The translations under genes and the position numbers were made by a program. The notes beneath the pieces are model-generated. The model was not told where the DNA came from and made no database searches. It saw only the letters and a program-made list of their open reading frames with translations. Of a stretch of 64,000 nt of DNA, positions 37,444 to 46,189 are shown in pieces (position 1 is the first letter of the stretch; each line of letters starts with the position of its first letter). The DNA is from UBA7236 sp964463165. Its GTDB lineage: Bacteria; Bacteroidota; Bacteroidia; Chitinophagales; BACL12. The DNA is taken from positions 192,082-256,081 of the forward strand of contig CAYXBK010000003.1 in NCBI GenBank assembly GCA_964463165.1, in the 5' to 3' direction.

Positions 37444-37585
37444 GTCAGTCCTCAGTTGACAGTTCACAGTCGGCAGTCGGCTAACGCGAAAGTAGATGGC
37501 GCAGCAACCAAGAACTCAGAACTCAGAACTCAGAACTCAGAACCCTGAACCCTGAACTCAGAACCCAGAACTCAAAACTCAGAAC
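37444..37585. repeat. 7-bp repeats between groES and groEL
   Basis: cagttga/cagtcgg heptamers are followed by the linker ggctaacgcgaaagtagatg, which is similar to 34527-34550, and then about ten gaactca heptamers. The block fills almost the whole spacer of the chaperonin operon and has the same order of parts as the block upstream of the 2TM gene. Confidence 0.82.
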
Positions 37586-37619
37586 AAAATCAACAAACTA
37601 ACCTAACAACAAAATAACT

Positions 37620-39254
37620 ATGGCTAAGATTATAAAATTTGACACAGAAGCCCGTGAGAAATTAAAAGCGGGTGTTGATGCGTTGGCGAACGCAGTAAAA
37701 GTTACACTCGGACCAAAAGGCCGGAATGTGGTAATTGAAAAAAAATATGGCGCACCGAATGTTACCAAAGATGGTGTAACGGTTGCAAAAGAAATTGAAC
37801 TGGAAGACCCGATCGAAAATATGGGTGCACAGATGGTGAAAGAAGTTGCCAGTAAAACAAGTGATGTTGCCGGCGACGGAACAACAACTGCAACTGTTCT
37901 TGCCCAGGCAATTATGGCAGCCGGATTAAAAAATGTTGCCGCCGGTGCAAATCCGATGGATTTAAAACGCGGTATCGATAAAGCAGTTGAAGCGATCGTA
38001 ACTGAATTGAAAAAAATGTCGCAGAACGTTGGCAACGACAATAAAAAAATTGAACAGGTTGCTGCAATTTCTGCAAACAATGATACGGAGATTGGAAAAT
38101 TAATTGCCGATGCAATGGCGAAAGTTTCAAAAGACGGTGTGATCACGGTTGAAGAAGCAAAAGGTACTGAAACGTACAGCGATGTTGTGGAAGGTATGCA
38201 ATTCGACCGCGGATATTTATCTGCTTATTTTATTACCAATGCAGATGAAATGGAAGCGGATATGGATCGTCCGTATATTTTGATCTACGACAAAAAGATC
38301 AGTGCAATGAAAGACCTTCTTCCGATTCTGGAAAAAGTTGCACAACAAGGTTCTCAATTATTAATTATTGCTGAAGATGTTGACGGTGAAGCATTGGCAA
38401 CATTGGTTGTAAATAAAATCCGCGGTACAATTAAAGTGTGTGCAGTAAAAGCGCCGGGCTTCGGCGACAGAAGAAAAGAAATGTTGCAGGATATTGCAGT
38501 ATTAACAGGTGGCACCGTGATCAGCGAAGAACAGGGTTATAAACTTGAAAATGCCGACCTCACTTATTTAGGCCGTGCAGAAAGAATTACAGTTGATAAA
38601 GACAATACAACAATTGTAAACGGAAAAGGTAAAAAAGAAGATATCAAAGCTCGTATCAGCGAAATTAAATCACAGATCGAAAAAACAACTTCAGATTACG
38701 ATCGTGAAAAATTACAGGAACGCCTTGCAAAATTAAGCGGTGGTGTTGCGGTATTATATATCGGCGCAGCAACTGAAGTTGCAATGAAAGAAAAGAAAGA
38801 CCGTGTGGATGATGCATTGCATGCAACACGTGCTGCTGTTGAAGAAGGAATTGTTGCGGGTGGTGGCGTTGCCTATATCCGTGCAATTGATGTGCTTGAT
38901 AAATTAAAAGTGGTGAATGATGATGAACGCATTGGAGTTGAAATAATTAAACGTGCACTCGAAGAACCAATCAGAACAATTGTTGCAAATGCAGGAATTG
39001 AAGGTTCAATTGTTGTTCAGAAAGTGAAAGAAGGAAAAGCTGATTTCGGCTTTAATGCAAGAACTGAAAAATACGAGAATTTATTGAAAGCGGGTGTAAT
39101 TGATCCTGTGAAAGTAACTCGTGTTGCTTTAGAAAATGCTGCTTCAATCGCCGGATTATTATTGACAACCGAATGCACTATCGTAGATAAACCTGAGAAG
39201 AAAGAAATGCCGATGGGTGGCGGAATGCCGGGCGGAATGGATGGAATGATGTAA
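37620..39254 (+). CDS. groEL: chaperonin GroEL
   Basis: The 544-residue subunit of the 60-kDa chaperonin, which folds proteins in the cytosol with ATP. The N-terminus has VTLGPKGRNVVIEKKYGAP, the ATP-site loop reads DVAGDGTTTATVLAQAI, and the region GGGVAYIRAIDVLDKL is standard. The C-terminal GGM tail (MPMGGGMPGGMDGMM) is present. No length anomaly is seen. A hairpin terminator follows at 39311-39343. Confidence 0.97.
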   Translation: MAKIIKFDTEAREKLKAGVDALANAVKVTLGPKGRNVVIEKKYGAPNVTKDGVTVAKEIELEDPIENMGAQMVKEVASKTSDVAGDGTTTATVLAQAIMAAGLKNVAAGANPMDLKRGIDKAVEAIVTELKKMSQNVGNDNKKIEQVAAISANNDTEIGKLIADAMAKVSKDGVITVEEAKGTETYSDVVEGMQFDRGYLSAYFITNADEMEADMDRPYILIYDKKISAMKDLLPILEKVAQQGSQLLIIAEDVDGEALATLVVNKIRGTIKVCAVKAPGFGDRRKEMLQDIAVLTGGTVISEEQGYKLENADLTYLGRAERITVDKDNTTIVNGKGKKEDIKARISEIKSQIEKTTSDYDREKLQERLAKLSGGVAVLYIGAATEVAMKEKKDRVDDALHATRAAVEEGIVAGGGVAYIRAIDVLDKLKVVNDDERIGVEIIKRALEEPIRTIVANAGIEGSIVVQKVKEGKADFGFNARTEKYENLLKAGVIDPVKVTRVALENAASIAGLLLTTECTIVDKPEKKEMPMGGGMPGGMDGMM

Positions 39255-39257
39255 GCT

Positions 39258-39285
39258 GGTAGCAAGTATCAGGTAGCAAGTATCA
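39258..39285. repeat. two perfect 14-bp direct repeats (2 x 7)
   Basis: ggtagcaagtatca occurs twice in direct contact just after the groEL stop codon. The unit is twice the 7-bp period of the other tracts. Confidence 0.85.
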
Positions 39286-39310
39286 AGGAGCCTGCACCAG
39301 AAAATTAAAC

Positions 39311-39343
39311 AAATCCCTGCTTCGAAAGAGGCGGGGATTTTTG
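39311..39343 (+). terminator. Rho-independent terminator after groEL
   Basis: The stem aaatccctgc pairs with gcggggattt (one wobble/mismatch) around the loop ttcgaaagag and is followed by a T-rich run. Confidence 0.75.
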
Positions 39344-39384
39344 ATTTATGATACCTGGCGATTAATTTTATTCAAAAGTCCTGC

Positions 39385-40980
39385 ATGCGCTTTATACTCC
39401 TCTGTTTTTTACTTCTCGTTGCTCTGCGCTTTTCAGCTCAAACATTTTGTAAATCCTACGGCGATTCTGGAATTGAATATGCCGGTAAAATGATTACAAC
39501 TTCGGATAAAGGATTTTTATTAACCGGAAATACAAATTCCTGGTCGGGAGAATTTATGGATGATTTTGTTTTAAAGCTTGACTCGGCAGGAAATATACAA
39601 TGGTCAACAATAATTTATACAGCAATGGAAGATTTAGGGAAATCGGCGGTTGAATTAGCGGACGGGTCTTATATTATTTCCGGTTCAACCTACACCGATT
39701 CAAAGGGATATGATATTTCCTTTATTCATGTAAACCATGATGGAGATTTATTGAATGCCACCTATTTTGGCGATGAATTATATAATTGGGGGAATAAAAT
39801 CATCACCACTTCGGATAATGGTTTTGCAATTGCCGGTTATTCAGATACTGCCGGCGCTGCATTAATTACTTTTCAACCCCTGATTATGAAATTAAATGCA
39901 GCAGGGGAAATTGAATGGGCAAAAAGATTTTCTGTTTGTGCCGATTGCAGCGGCGAAGCTTTGGATATAATACAATTGCAGGACGAAAGTTATATCGTCA
40001 CCGGATATATTTCTACCGGCTTTGCAGTAACAACTACGGATATGTTCCTTGCTAAATTTAATGCATCAGGTGATTTGCAATGGCTGAACAGATCGGGGAA
40101 AAATGATAAATATGAATCCGGAAATTCCATCATCAAATCAACAGGCAATGGATTTATTGTTGCCGGAACAAGTGTGGATGCAACATATGATATTTATCTC
40201 GCAAAAATTAATGATGAAGGAATTACAACAGATCAAAAAATAATTGATAATAGTACTGGAGAAACAGCGGCGCAAATTATTAAAACTAATGATAATCAAT
40301 ATGCGATCGGTGGAACCAGAATGACAGGTGATGATGACCATTATCTGATCAAACTCGATACATCACTGCAGATTATTTTTACTGCGCTGGCTGGTAATGA
40401 GGAAATTGAAAACACGACTTCAATTGTACAAACTCAGGATGATCATTTTGTTTTGTATGGGCACTCAATTCCTGCAGGCGGTTTCGCGGATGATTTATAT
40501 CTTTTGCAATTTGATGCGGAAGGAAATAATTGTTGCCGAAACGACAGCGGCGGAATTGTATCAGACTATACCGGTGTATCTTCGGTGGGAGGATTTGATT
40601 TTCCCGTTTCATTTACCAGCACATCCGGTGCAGACTATTTTAATGGAGGAGAAGAAATAATTTTTTGCGAGGATACAATTCCCAAAGACACCATAATTCA
40701 AAATATTTATTCGGGCCTGTCAAACGACTTTCTGAAAATATTTCCTAACCCAAGCTCCGGAATATTTTCAATTGAATTTTTAAAAGATGGGCTGTCTCCA
40801 GATAAAATTATAATCAGGGATGCGATGCAAAGAATTATTTATGAAGAGGAAAAATTGTTCTTTGGAAATTCTCCTCTCAAAATTGACTTCAGCAATTTCC
40901 CTGATGGTGTTTATTTTGTAAATATGATTAGTGACGGAGTTTCATATAAGGCTACTTTAATACATTCGGATGCGCACTGA
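39385..40980 (+). CDS. secreted T9SS type A sorting-domain protein with propeller-like repeats
   Basis: The 531-residue protein starts with a signal peptide (to ~RFSAQ). From residue ~30 to 400 it has repeats of ~50-60 residues of the form TSDKGFLLTGNT...DDFVLKLDSAGNIQW, seen again as TSDNGFAIAGYSD, STGNGFIVAGTSV and TNDNQYAIGGTRM. This is the SBBP/propeller pattern of many Bacteroidota surface proteins. The T9SS type A sorting domain starts near residue 450 (LKIFPNPSSGIFSIEFL). The gene lies 25 bp before the CotH-type gene, but that gene has its own predicted promoter. Confidence 0.83.
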   Translation: MRFILLCFLLLVALRFSAQTFCKSYGDSGIEYAGKMITTSDKGFLLTGNTNSWSGEFMDDFVLKLDSAGNIQWSTIIYTAMEDLGKSAVELADGSYIISGSTYTDSKGYDISFIHVNHDGDLLNATYFGDELYNWGNKIITTSDNGFAIAGYSDTAGAALITFQPLIMKLNAAGEIEWAKRFSVCADCSGEALDIIQLQDESYIVTGYISTGFAVTTTDMFLAKFNASGDLQWLNRSGKNDKYESGNSIIKSTGNGFIVAGTSVDATYDIYLAKINDEGITTDQKIIDNSTGETAAQIIKTNDNQYAIGGTRMTGDDDHYLIKLDTSLQIIFTALAGNEEIENTTSIVQTQDDHFVLYGHSIPAGGFADDLYLLQFDAEGNNCCRNDSGGIVSDYTGVSSVGGFDFPVSFTSTSGADYFNGGEEIIFCEDTIPKDTIIQNIYSGLSNDFLKIFPNPSSGIFSIEFLKDGLSPDKIIIRDAMQRIIYEEEKLFFGNSPLKIDFSNFPDGVYFVNMISDGVSYKATLIHSDAH

Positions 40981-40992
40981 TTAATTTATTCG

Positions 40993-41000
40993 TAAATTTG
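40993..41000 (+). promoter_or_regulatory. -7 promoter box of the CotH-type gene, 5 nt before the start codon
   Basis: TAAATTTG is followed by atttc and the ATG at 41006; a leaderless mRNA is predicted. Confidence 0.5.
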
Positions 41001-41005
41001 ATTTC

Positions 41006-42655
41006 ATGTACCGCCGGATACGCTCCTCCCTGCTTCTCTGTTTTCTTTTGATTTCATTTGCATGTAGTGCCCAGGTTGCGTTTACCGATTCAAATTTACC
41101 TATCGTTAAAATTTATACCGGTGGTGCGGAAATTATTGATGCGGTAAAGAAAACCTGCGATATGGAAATTATCTGGAATGAAGCAGGAGAAAGAAATTAC
41201 ATTACAGATCTTCCAAATAATTATAACGGCAAAATCGGAATTGAAATCAGAGGTTCAACATCACAGCAATATCCGAAAAAATCATATGGTCTGGAAACAA
41301 GAGATACCGCCGGCATCAGATTAAATGTATCGTTGCTCGGCATGCCTGCAGAAAATGACTGGATCTTATACGGCGCTTATCCCGATAAAACATTAATGCG
41401 CAATGAGATCACTTTTCATTTATTTTCAAGAATGCAGGATTGGTCGCCGCGATTTGTTTATTGCGAATTATTAATCGATGATGAATATATGGGTGTTTAT
41501 TCTTTAGTGGAAAGAGTAAAAAATGATAAACACCGGGTTGATATTGCCAACCTTGATTCAAATGATATCGCAGGCGATTCATTAACGGGCGGTTATATTA
41601 TCAAGATCGATAAATTAACGGGAAGCAGCACAACAACATGGACATCACCATATCAGTATAAACTTTTGTATTTATATCATGATCCCGAAGACATTGAATT
41701 AACATTAGAACAAAAAGCATTTATTAAAAATTATGTAACTGATTTTGAAAATGTTGTTTACAGCCCCGGCTTCACTGATCCGGTTTTCGGTTACCGTGGA
41801 TATATTGATGTAAATTCTTTTATTGATTTTTTTCTGATGCAGGAATTAGGAAGAACTGTAGACGGATATCGTTCGAGCAGTTTCATGTACAAAGACAAAG
41901 GAGAAAAATTATGTGCAGGCCCCATGTGGGATTTTAATCTATCGTATGGCAACGCCGATTATTGCGAAGCTTTCGATACAACGGGCTGGCAATATAATTT
42001 TGCAGTAGTGTGCGATTATTTCACTACCGAACCACCTGAATGGTGGCCGCGGTTTCTGGAGGATTCGTCCTATGTGCGGCAAATGAAATGCAGATGGGAA
42101 GATTTGCGCTCAGGCATTTTACATACCGATTCAATTAATGCATGGATCGACTCTGTTGCAGCTTTACTCGATGAATCACAAACCAGAAATTTCATGCAGT
42201 GGGATATTCTTGGTGAATATGTCAACTGGAATTATTTTGTGGGAGATACTTATGAAGAGGAAATTGATTATTTGAAATGGTGGTTCAAAGCACGCATGTC
42301 GTGGATGGATGAAAACCTGCCGGGTGCTTGTCCTGATCTTGTTGCAGATTCAACTTATCACGATGGTTTTGACCCGGTTGAAACTGCGATCAACAATATT
42401 CAACCAATTTATACTACAGTTTATCCAAATCCATTTTCTTCTTCAGCAACCTTCGCTTACGATAGCCGCGACCAGTCTGCAAAACAATTGATCATTTCAG
42501 ATTTATTGGGTTTGGAAGTGGCGAGATATGTTATTCCTGCCGGCAAACAATCGGTAATTATTGAAAGCGCCGGGCTTGCAAACGGCATTTATATTTATCA
42601 GTTCATAGATGGATTTGTAAAACTTGGTTCCGGCAGAATTGTAATCAGCAGGTAA
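41006..42655 (+). CDS. secreted CotH-like kinase with T9SS type A sorting domain
   Basis: The 549-residue exported protein has a signal peptide ending at CSAQ. Residues ~50-340 match the spore-coat CotH kinase family: YNGKIGIEIRGSTSQQYPKKSYGLE, NDWILYGAYPDKTLMRNEI, DEYMGVYSLVERVKNDKHRVDI, SFIDFFLMQELGRTVDGYRSS and GPMWDFNLSYGNADY. CotH in Bacillus phosphorylates coat proteins with an atypical kinase fold. The Bacteroidota exported members are of unknown substrate and would act without cytosolic ATP, which is a puzzle. The sorting domain begins at TTVYPNPFSSSATFAYD (residue ~470). Confidence 0.87.
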   Translation: MYRRIRSSLLLCFLLISFACSAQVAFTDSNLPIVKIYTGGAEIIDAVKKTCDMEIIWNEAGERNYITDLPNNYNGKIGIEIRGSTSQQYPKKSYGLETRDTAGIRLNVSLLGMPAENDWILYGAYPDKTLMRNEITFHLFSRMQDWSPRFVYCELLIDDEYMGVYSLVERVKNDKHRVDIANLDSNDIAGDSLTGGYIIKIDKLTGSSTTTWTSPYQYKLLYLYHDPEDIELTLEQKAFIKNYVTDFENVVYSPGFTDPVFGYRGYIDVNSFIDFFLMQELGRTVDGYRSSSFMYKDKGEKLCAGPMWDFNLSYGNADYCEAFDTTGWQYNFAVVCDYFTTEPPEWWPRFLEDSSYVRQMKCRWEDLRSGILHTDSINAWIDSVAALLDESQTRNFMQWDILGEYVNWNYFVGDTYEEEIDYLKWWFKARMSWMDENLPGACPDLVADSTYHDGFDPVETAINNIQPIYTTVYPNPFSSSATFAYDSRDQSAKQLIISDLLGLEVARYVIPAGKQSVIIESAGLANGIYIYQFIDGFVKLGSGRIVISR

Positions 42656-42746
42656 ACCACTTGAACGGAATGTGCATTAATTGGTGGATTAATTATTTTC
42701 CATTTCTCAAATTTCCGTTATTATTGCAGTACCAAAATGTACAACT

Positions 42747-42845
42747 ATGGCAAAAGGTAAAAATGTAAAAAAAGAAACAAAGAAAAAGCCTGAAAAAACA
42801 AAGAAGGAAAAGAAAGCAGAAAAAATTGCTAAAAAATCTAAATAA
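42747..42845 (+). CDS. very small lysine-rich protein
   Basis: An ATG at 42747 opens a 32-codon frame whose product begins MAKGKNVKKETKKKPEKT and is about half lysine, with many alanine and glutamate residues. Similar short Lys-rich proteins starting MAKG are known to me from other Bacteroidota, where they are annotated as hypothetical. It is too basic for a membrane role, and nucleic-acid or ribosome contact is an inference. The frame is followed by a strong hairpin terminator 25 bp later. The opposite strand also has an open frame, but it lacks any such pattern. Confidence 0.6.
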   Translation: MAKGKNVKKETKKKPEKTKKEKKAEKIAKKSK

Positions 42846-42870
42846 GGAATTCCTTCTTTATGAAAACTAA

Positions 42871-42906
42871 AAAAGCGGTCCGCCATTTGGCAGACCGCTT
42901 TTGTTT
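42871..42906. terminator. bidirectional terminator
   Basis: The stem aaaagcggtc-cgcca pairs with ggca-gaccgctttt around the loop ttt and is followed by gtttttatt. It serves the small lysine-rich gene on the plus strand and can serve the convergent helicase gene. Confidence 0.85.
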
Positions 42907-42923
42907 TTATTGGAATGAGTTGT

Positions 42924-44192
42924 TTAAACTGTTCTTGGCCTTCTCTTAAATCTCGAATAATTTTTATTCGGCCGGTTCGAAGAACTGTTATTTCCATTAT
43001 AAGATTTTGTTACCGGCTTATTCTCAAATTGCGAACGGCGCATTTCCGATTCACTCATTTCGAACGGATGATCGTTAATTACAGGAATTGCTTTACCCGT
43101 TAATTTCTGAATATCACGCAAATATGCTTTCTCTTCTGCATCGCAAAATGAAATTGCGATTCCGGATGCACCTGCTCTGCCTGTGCGGCCAATGCGGTGC
43201 ACGTAGGTTTCAGCAATATTCGGAATTTCATAATTGATCACGTGCGATAATTCCTCAAGATCAATTCCTCTCGCAGCAATATCCGTTGCAACCAGTATTC
43301 TTGTTTTTTTCAGCTTGAAATTATTGAGCGCATTTTGTCTTGCATTCTGTGATTTGTTACCGTGAATCGCTTCCGCTTTAATTCCGGCTTTATGCAGATC
43401 ACGGCATAATTTATCGGCACCATGTTTTGTGCGGGTAAATACAAGCGCATTTGTGATGGTATCATCTTTCAAAAGAAAATCAAGAAGATTTCTTTTTTGT
43501 GCTTTTGAAACGAAATAAACCGATTGCTCGATAATTTCTACTGTGGATGATACAGGTGTTACCGTAACTTTTGCTGCATCATGTAAAAGTGAATGTGCAA
43601 GCGATGCAATTTCAGGAGGCATGGTTGCTGAAAAAAACAGCGTTTGTTTTTTAACAGGCAATTTTGCCACGATCTTTTTTACATCATGAATAAATCCCAT
43701 GTCGAGCATGCGATCTGCTTCATCCAAAACAAAATGCTGAATCCTGTCTAATCGCACAAATCCCTGATTCATTAAATCAAGTAAACGCCCGGGTGTGGCG
43801 ATCAATACATCAACGCCTCTGCGCAATTGTTGCGTTTGTGAAAATTGTGATACACCGCCAAATACAACAGTATGATTTAAACCCGTGTATTTTCCATAAG
43901 CCGTAAAACTTTCACCGATCTGGATGGCAAGTTCACGTGTAGGTGTAAGCACGAGTGCTTTAATTGCCCGCGGACCGTTTTGCTGATTTTGTTTTTGATT
44001 GTATAATAATTGAATGATCGGAATTGCAAATGCTGCAGTTTTTCCTGTTCCTGTCTGGGCACAGCCTAAAAGGTCTCTGCCCGTTAATAAAATTGGAATT
44101 GCTTCCGATTGGATAGGAGTAGGCGTGGTATAGCCCTCCTGTTTCAGAGCCTTTAGTACAGGCTCAATAAGTCCTAATTTGTCGAACGACAT
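42924..44192 (-). CDS. DEAD-box RNA helicase (RhlE-like)
   Basis: The 422-residue protein has all core motifs: Q motif region (TPTPIQSEAIPILL), motif I AQTGTGKTAAF, Ia PTRELAIQIGE, motif II VLDEADRMLDMGF, motif III FFSATMPPEI, motif V ATDIAARGIDL and motif VI HRIGRTGRAG. The C-terminal ~45 residues are basic and Asn/Arg/Ser-rich (NKPVTKSYNGNNSSSNRPN), typical of an RhlE/RhlB-type RNA-binding tail. It is cytosolic and likely acts on ribosome assembly or mRNA decay. A predicted promoter ~180 nt upstream gives a long leader, as in cold-inducible helicases. Confidence 0.92.
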   Translation of the reverse strand: MSFDKLGLIEPVLKALKQEGYTTPTPIQSEAIPILLTGRDLLGCAQTGTGKTAAFAIPIIQLLYNQKQNQQNGPRAIKALVLTPTRELAIQIGESFTAYGKYTGLNHTVVFGGVSQFSQTQQLRRGVDVLIATPGRLLDLMNQGFVRLDRIQHFVLDEADRMLDMGFIHDVKKIVAKLPVKKQTLFFSATMPPEIASLAHSLLHDAAKVTVTPVSSTVEIIEQSVYFVSKAQKRNLLDFLLKDDTITNALVFTRTKHGADKLCRDLHKAGIKAEAIHGNKSQNARQNALNNFKLKKTRILVATDIAARGIDLEELSHVINYEIPNIAETYVHRIGRTGRAGASGIAISFCDAEEKAYLRDIQKLTGKAIPVINDHPFEMSESEMRRSQFENKPVTKSYNGNNSSSNRPNKNYSRFKRRPRTV

Positions 44193-44540
44193 AATAAAAA
44201 AATGAATTTATATAAGGTGGGAAAACTTTACAGATACAAAGTCAACTCAGGTTGACATGCAGTGTTCTTCTCTAATTATTTAACTGCCTTATGGTTTTAA
44301 TTAAATGCTTTACCCGGTTTTTCATTTTCCATCTGAACACATTTCTGAAAATAGCACCGGCTCAGCAATACAGTGCAAATATACAGTTATAATCCGGAAT
44401 AGGTTCATTTTCCGTAAAATCAATCCTGCCCATAACAGATTTTACTGCTATTTATTTCCGTTATAATCAACCCTGTGGCATGTTTCCTTCTTATCGGCGG
44501 AATGTTATAATTTTACCCTTCTATCAACCGTTTTTCAAAA
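44193..44540. other. 348-bp intergenic region, long leader of the helicase gene
   Basis: I see no gene here. On the minus strand TATATTTG (plus 44376-44383) is a -7 candidate that would give a leader of ~180 nt. Inside the leader is the small perfect hairpin gtcaac-tcag-gttgac (44241-44256). Nothing else stands out before the divergent DUF192 gene. Confidence 0.4.
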
Positions 44541-45038
44541 ATGAAAGTAATTTTCAAAGTCATGATCATCACATTTTCTCTTACCTTAATTGCAGCCTGC
44601 AATAAAAAGGAAGATGTTCACAACCCGAAAACACCTGAACATGTACAACCGAAATTTGTGAAAGAAGGCGAACTTACTTTTCTCAAACCGGATGGAAGTG
44701 CGATCGTGAAAATCAATATTGAACTTGCACTTACAGAAGCAGAACAGGAACAGGGATTAATGAACCGCTCATTTATGAGTAACGACCAGGGAATGTTGTT
44801 TGTGTTTGATAAGGATGAGCCACGCGGATTCTGGATGCGCAATACAATCATTCCGCTTGACATCATGTATGTAAATTCCAAAATGGAGATCATTCACATT
44901 GCTGAAAATACGGAGCCTTTTTCCGAAAAAAGTATTCCTTCTCAAGGCCCTGCAAAATATGTGATTGAAGTGAATGCGGGTTTCTCAGCCCAATATTCAA
45001 TTACAAAAGGTGTGAAGGTTGCTTACACTGAAATGTAA
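44541..45038 (+). CDS. DUF192 lipoprotein
   Basis: The 165-residue protein has a lipoprotein signal with lipobox LIAAC (Cys at about residue 20). The DUF192 core spans residues ~50-160: LALTEAEQEQGLMNRSFM, GMLFVFDKDEPRGFWMRNTIIPLDIMYVN and KYVIEVNAGFSAQYSITKG. The family is widespread in the periplasm of bacteria and its function is unknown. It is followed after 56 bp by a TlpA-like gene in the same direction, and the two may share a role in envelope maintenance. Confidence 0.88.
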   Translation: MKVIFKVMIITFSLTLIAACNKKEDVHNPKTPEHVQPKFVKEGELTFLKPDGSAIVKINIELALTEAEQEQGLMNRSFMSNDQGMLFVFDKDEPRGFWMRNTIIPLDIMYVNSKMEIIHIAENTEPFSEKSIPSQGPAKYVIEVNAGFSAQYSITKGVKVAYTEM

Positions 45039-45094
45039 TTTTAATATTTGTTAAGACCGAACCTTTCGGCATGATTCAGGCTTAACTTAGCAAG

Positions 45095-45571
45095 ATGAAA
45101 TTCCTGATCGGGATACTATTGCTTTCCATATCTGCGCAAAAAATACAGGCACAGAATTATTCCGTTAAATCATTTGAAGAATTTGAACAGTTCATTGCCA
45201 ATCAAAACGATACGCTTTACATCATTAATTTCTGGGCAACCTGGTGCAAACCCTGTATTGAAGAAATTCCGAATTTCGAAAAGGTAAACAGTGAAAATAA
45301 AAATGTAAAAGTGATATTGGTTTCACTTGATGGCCAGACTGTCTGGGAAAAATCATTACAACCTTTTTTAACTAATAATAATATTCAATCCACCGTCTGG
45401 GTTTTACCAGACAGGAAACCAATCGACTGGATCGACAGGATTGATAACCGCTGGCAGGGATCTGTGCCAGGCACTTTATTTTTAAATAATGCTGCGGGAA
45501 TAAAAATATTTGAAGAACATCCTTTCACCTACGAACAACTTTTGGAAAAAATCAAATCAATTCAATCTTAA
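45095..45571 (+). CDS. TlpA-like thioredoxin-fold disulfide reductase, exported
   Basis: The 158-residue protein has a signal peptide ending at KIQAQ and a thioredoxin fold with the active site NFWATWCKPCIEEIPNF (CKPC). The cis-proline region reads GSVPGTLFLNN. It probably reduces disulfides in the periplasm, for example in cytochrome maturation or for surface proteins, and needs an electron donor such as DsbD. The next gene, 12 bp downstream, also has a thioredoxin-like fold, so the two form an operon. Confidence 0.9.
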   Translation: MKFLIGILLLSISAQKIQAQNYSVKSFEEFEQFIANQNDTLYIINFWATWCKPCIEEIPNFEKVNSENKNVKVILVSLDGQTVWEKSLQPFLTNNNIQSTVWVLPDRKPIDWIDRIDNRWQGSVPGTLFLNNAAGIKIFEEHPFTYEQLLEKIKSIQS

Positions 45572-45583
45572 AAATTAAAAACT

Positions 45584-46186
45584 ATGAATCTTCTCCTTTC
45601 AATTGTATCCATGTTCATATTAAACACACATCCTGCACCTGCCGGTTATGCAGTTGGAGATAAAGTGGAAAATTTTTCACTCACAAATACTGTGGATGGC
45701 AAACAGGTTGCATTAAATGATTATTTAAATAAAAACGGCGTGATCGTGGTTTTTACCTGCAATCATTGCCCGTATGCAAAAGCGTATGAAAGCCGCATCA
45801 TGGATCTCGATAAAAAATATGCATCAGCTGGTTATCCGGTTTTGGCAATCAATTCAAATGATCCTGTTGCCGAACCAAGCGATTCTCCCGATCAAATGAA
45901 AAAACGTGCTGCAGAAATGAATTATTCATTTCCTTATTTATTTGATGAAACACAAAATATCGCAAAAGCATTTGGAGCAACAAGAACGCCGCATGTATTT
46001 CTTCTCCAAAAAACTTCAACCGGTTTTGTAGTAAGTTATATCGGTGCGATTGATGATAATACGTACGAAATTTCCGCGGTGCAAAATAAATATGTTGAAA
46101 GTGCAATCACTTCTCTTCAAAATCATGAACAACCAAATCCGAATTTTACGAAGGCGATTGGGTGTACGATTAAGTGGAAAGAATAG
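45584..46186 (+). CDS. thioredoxin/peroxiredoxin-like redoxin protein
   Basis: The 200-residue protein starts with a hydrophobic signal-like segment and an AhpC/TSA-type redoxin domain: VGDKVENFSLTNTVDGKQVALNDY, then FTCNHCPYAKAYESR with the CNHC pair, and GATRTPHVFLLQ with the cis-proline. This CxHC subgroup is common in Bacteroidota and is annotated as a thioredoxin-family protein; its target is unknown. It may be exported. The gene ends immediately before the left inverted end of the four-helix-bundle unit. Confidence 0.85.
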   Translation: MNLLLSIVSMFILNTHPAPAGYAVGDKVENFSLTNTVDGKQVALNDYLNKNGVIVVFTCNHCPYAKAYESRIMDLDKKYASAGYPVLAINSNDPVAEPSDSPDQMKKRAAEMNYSFPYLFDETQNIAKAFGATRTPHVFLLQKTSTGFVVSYIGAIDDNTYEISAVQNKYVESAITSLQNHEQPNPNFTKAIGCTIKWKE

Positions 46187-46189
46187 AGT

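Noticed and set aside
37598..38146. Open frame antisense to groEL
   Set aside because: Typical shadow of a strongly biased gene; Ser/Phe/Ile-rich composition without any recognisable domain.
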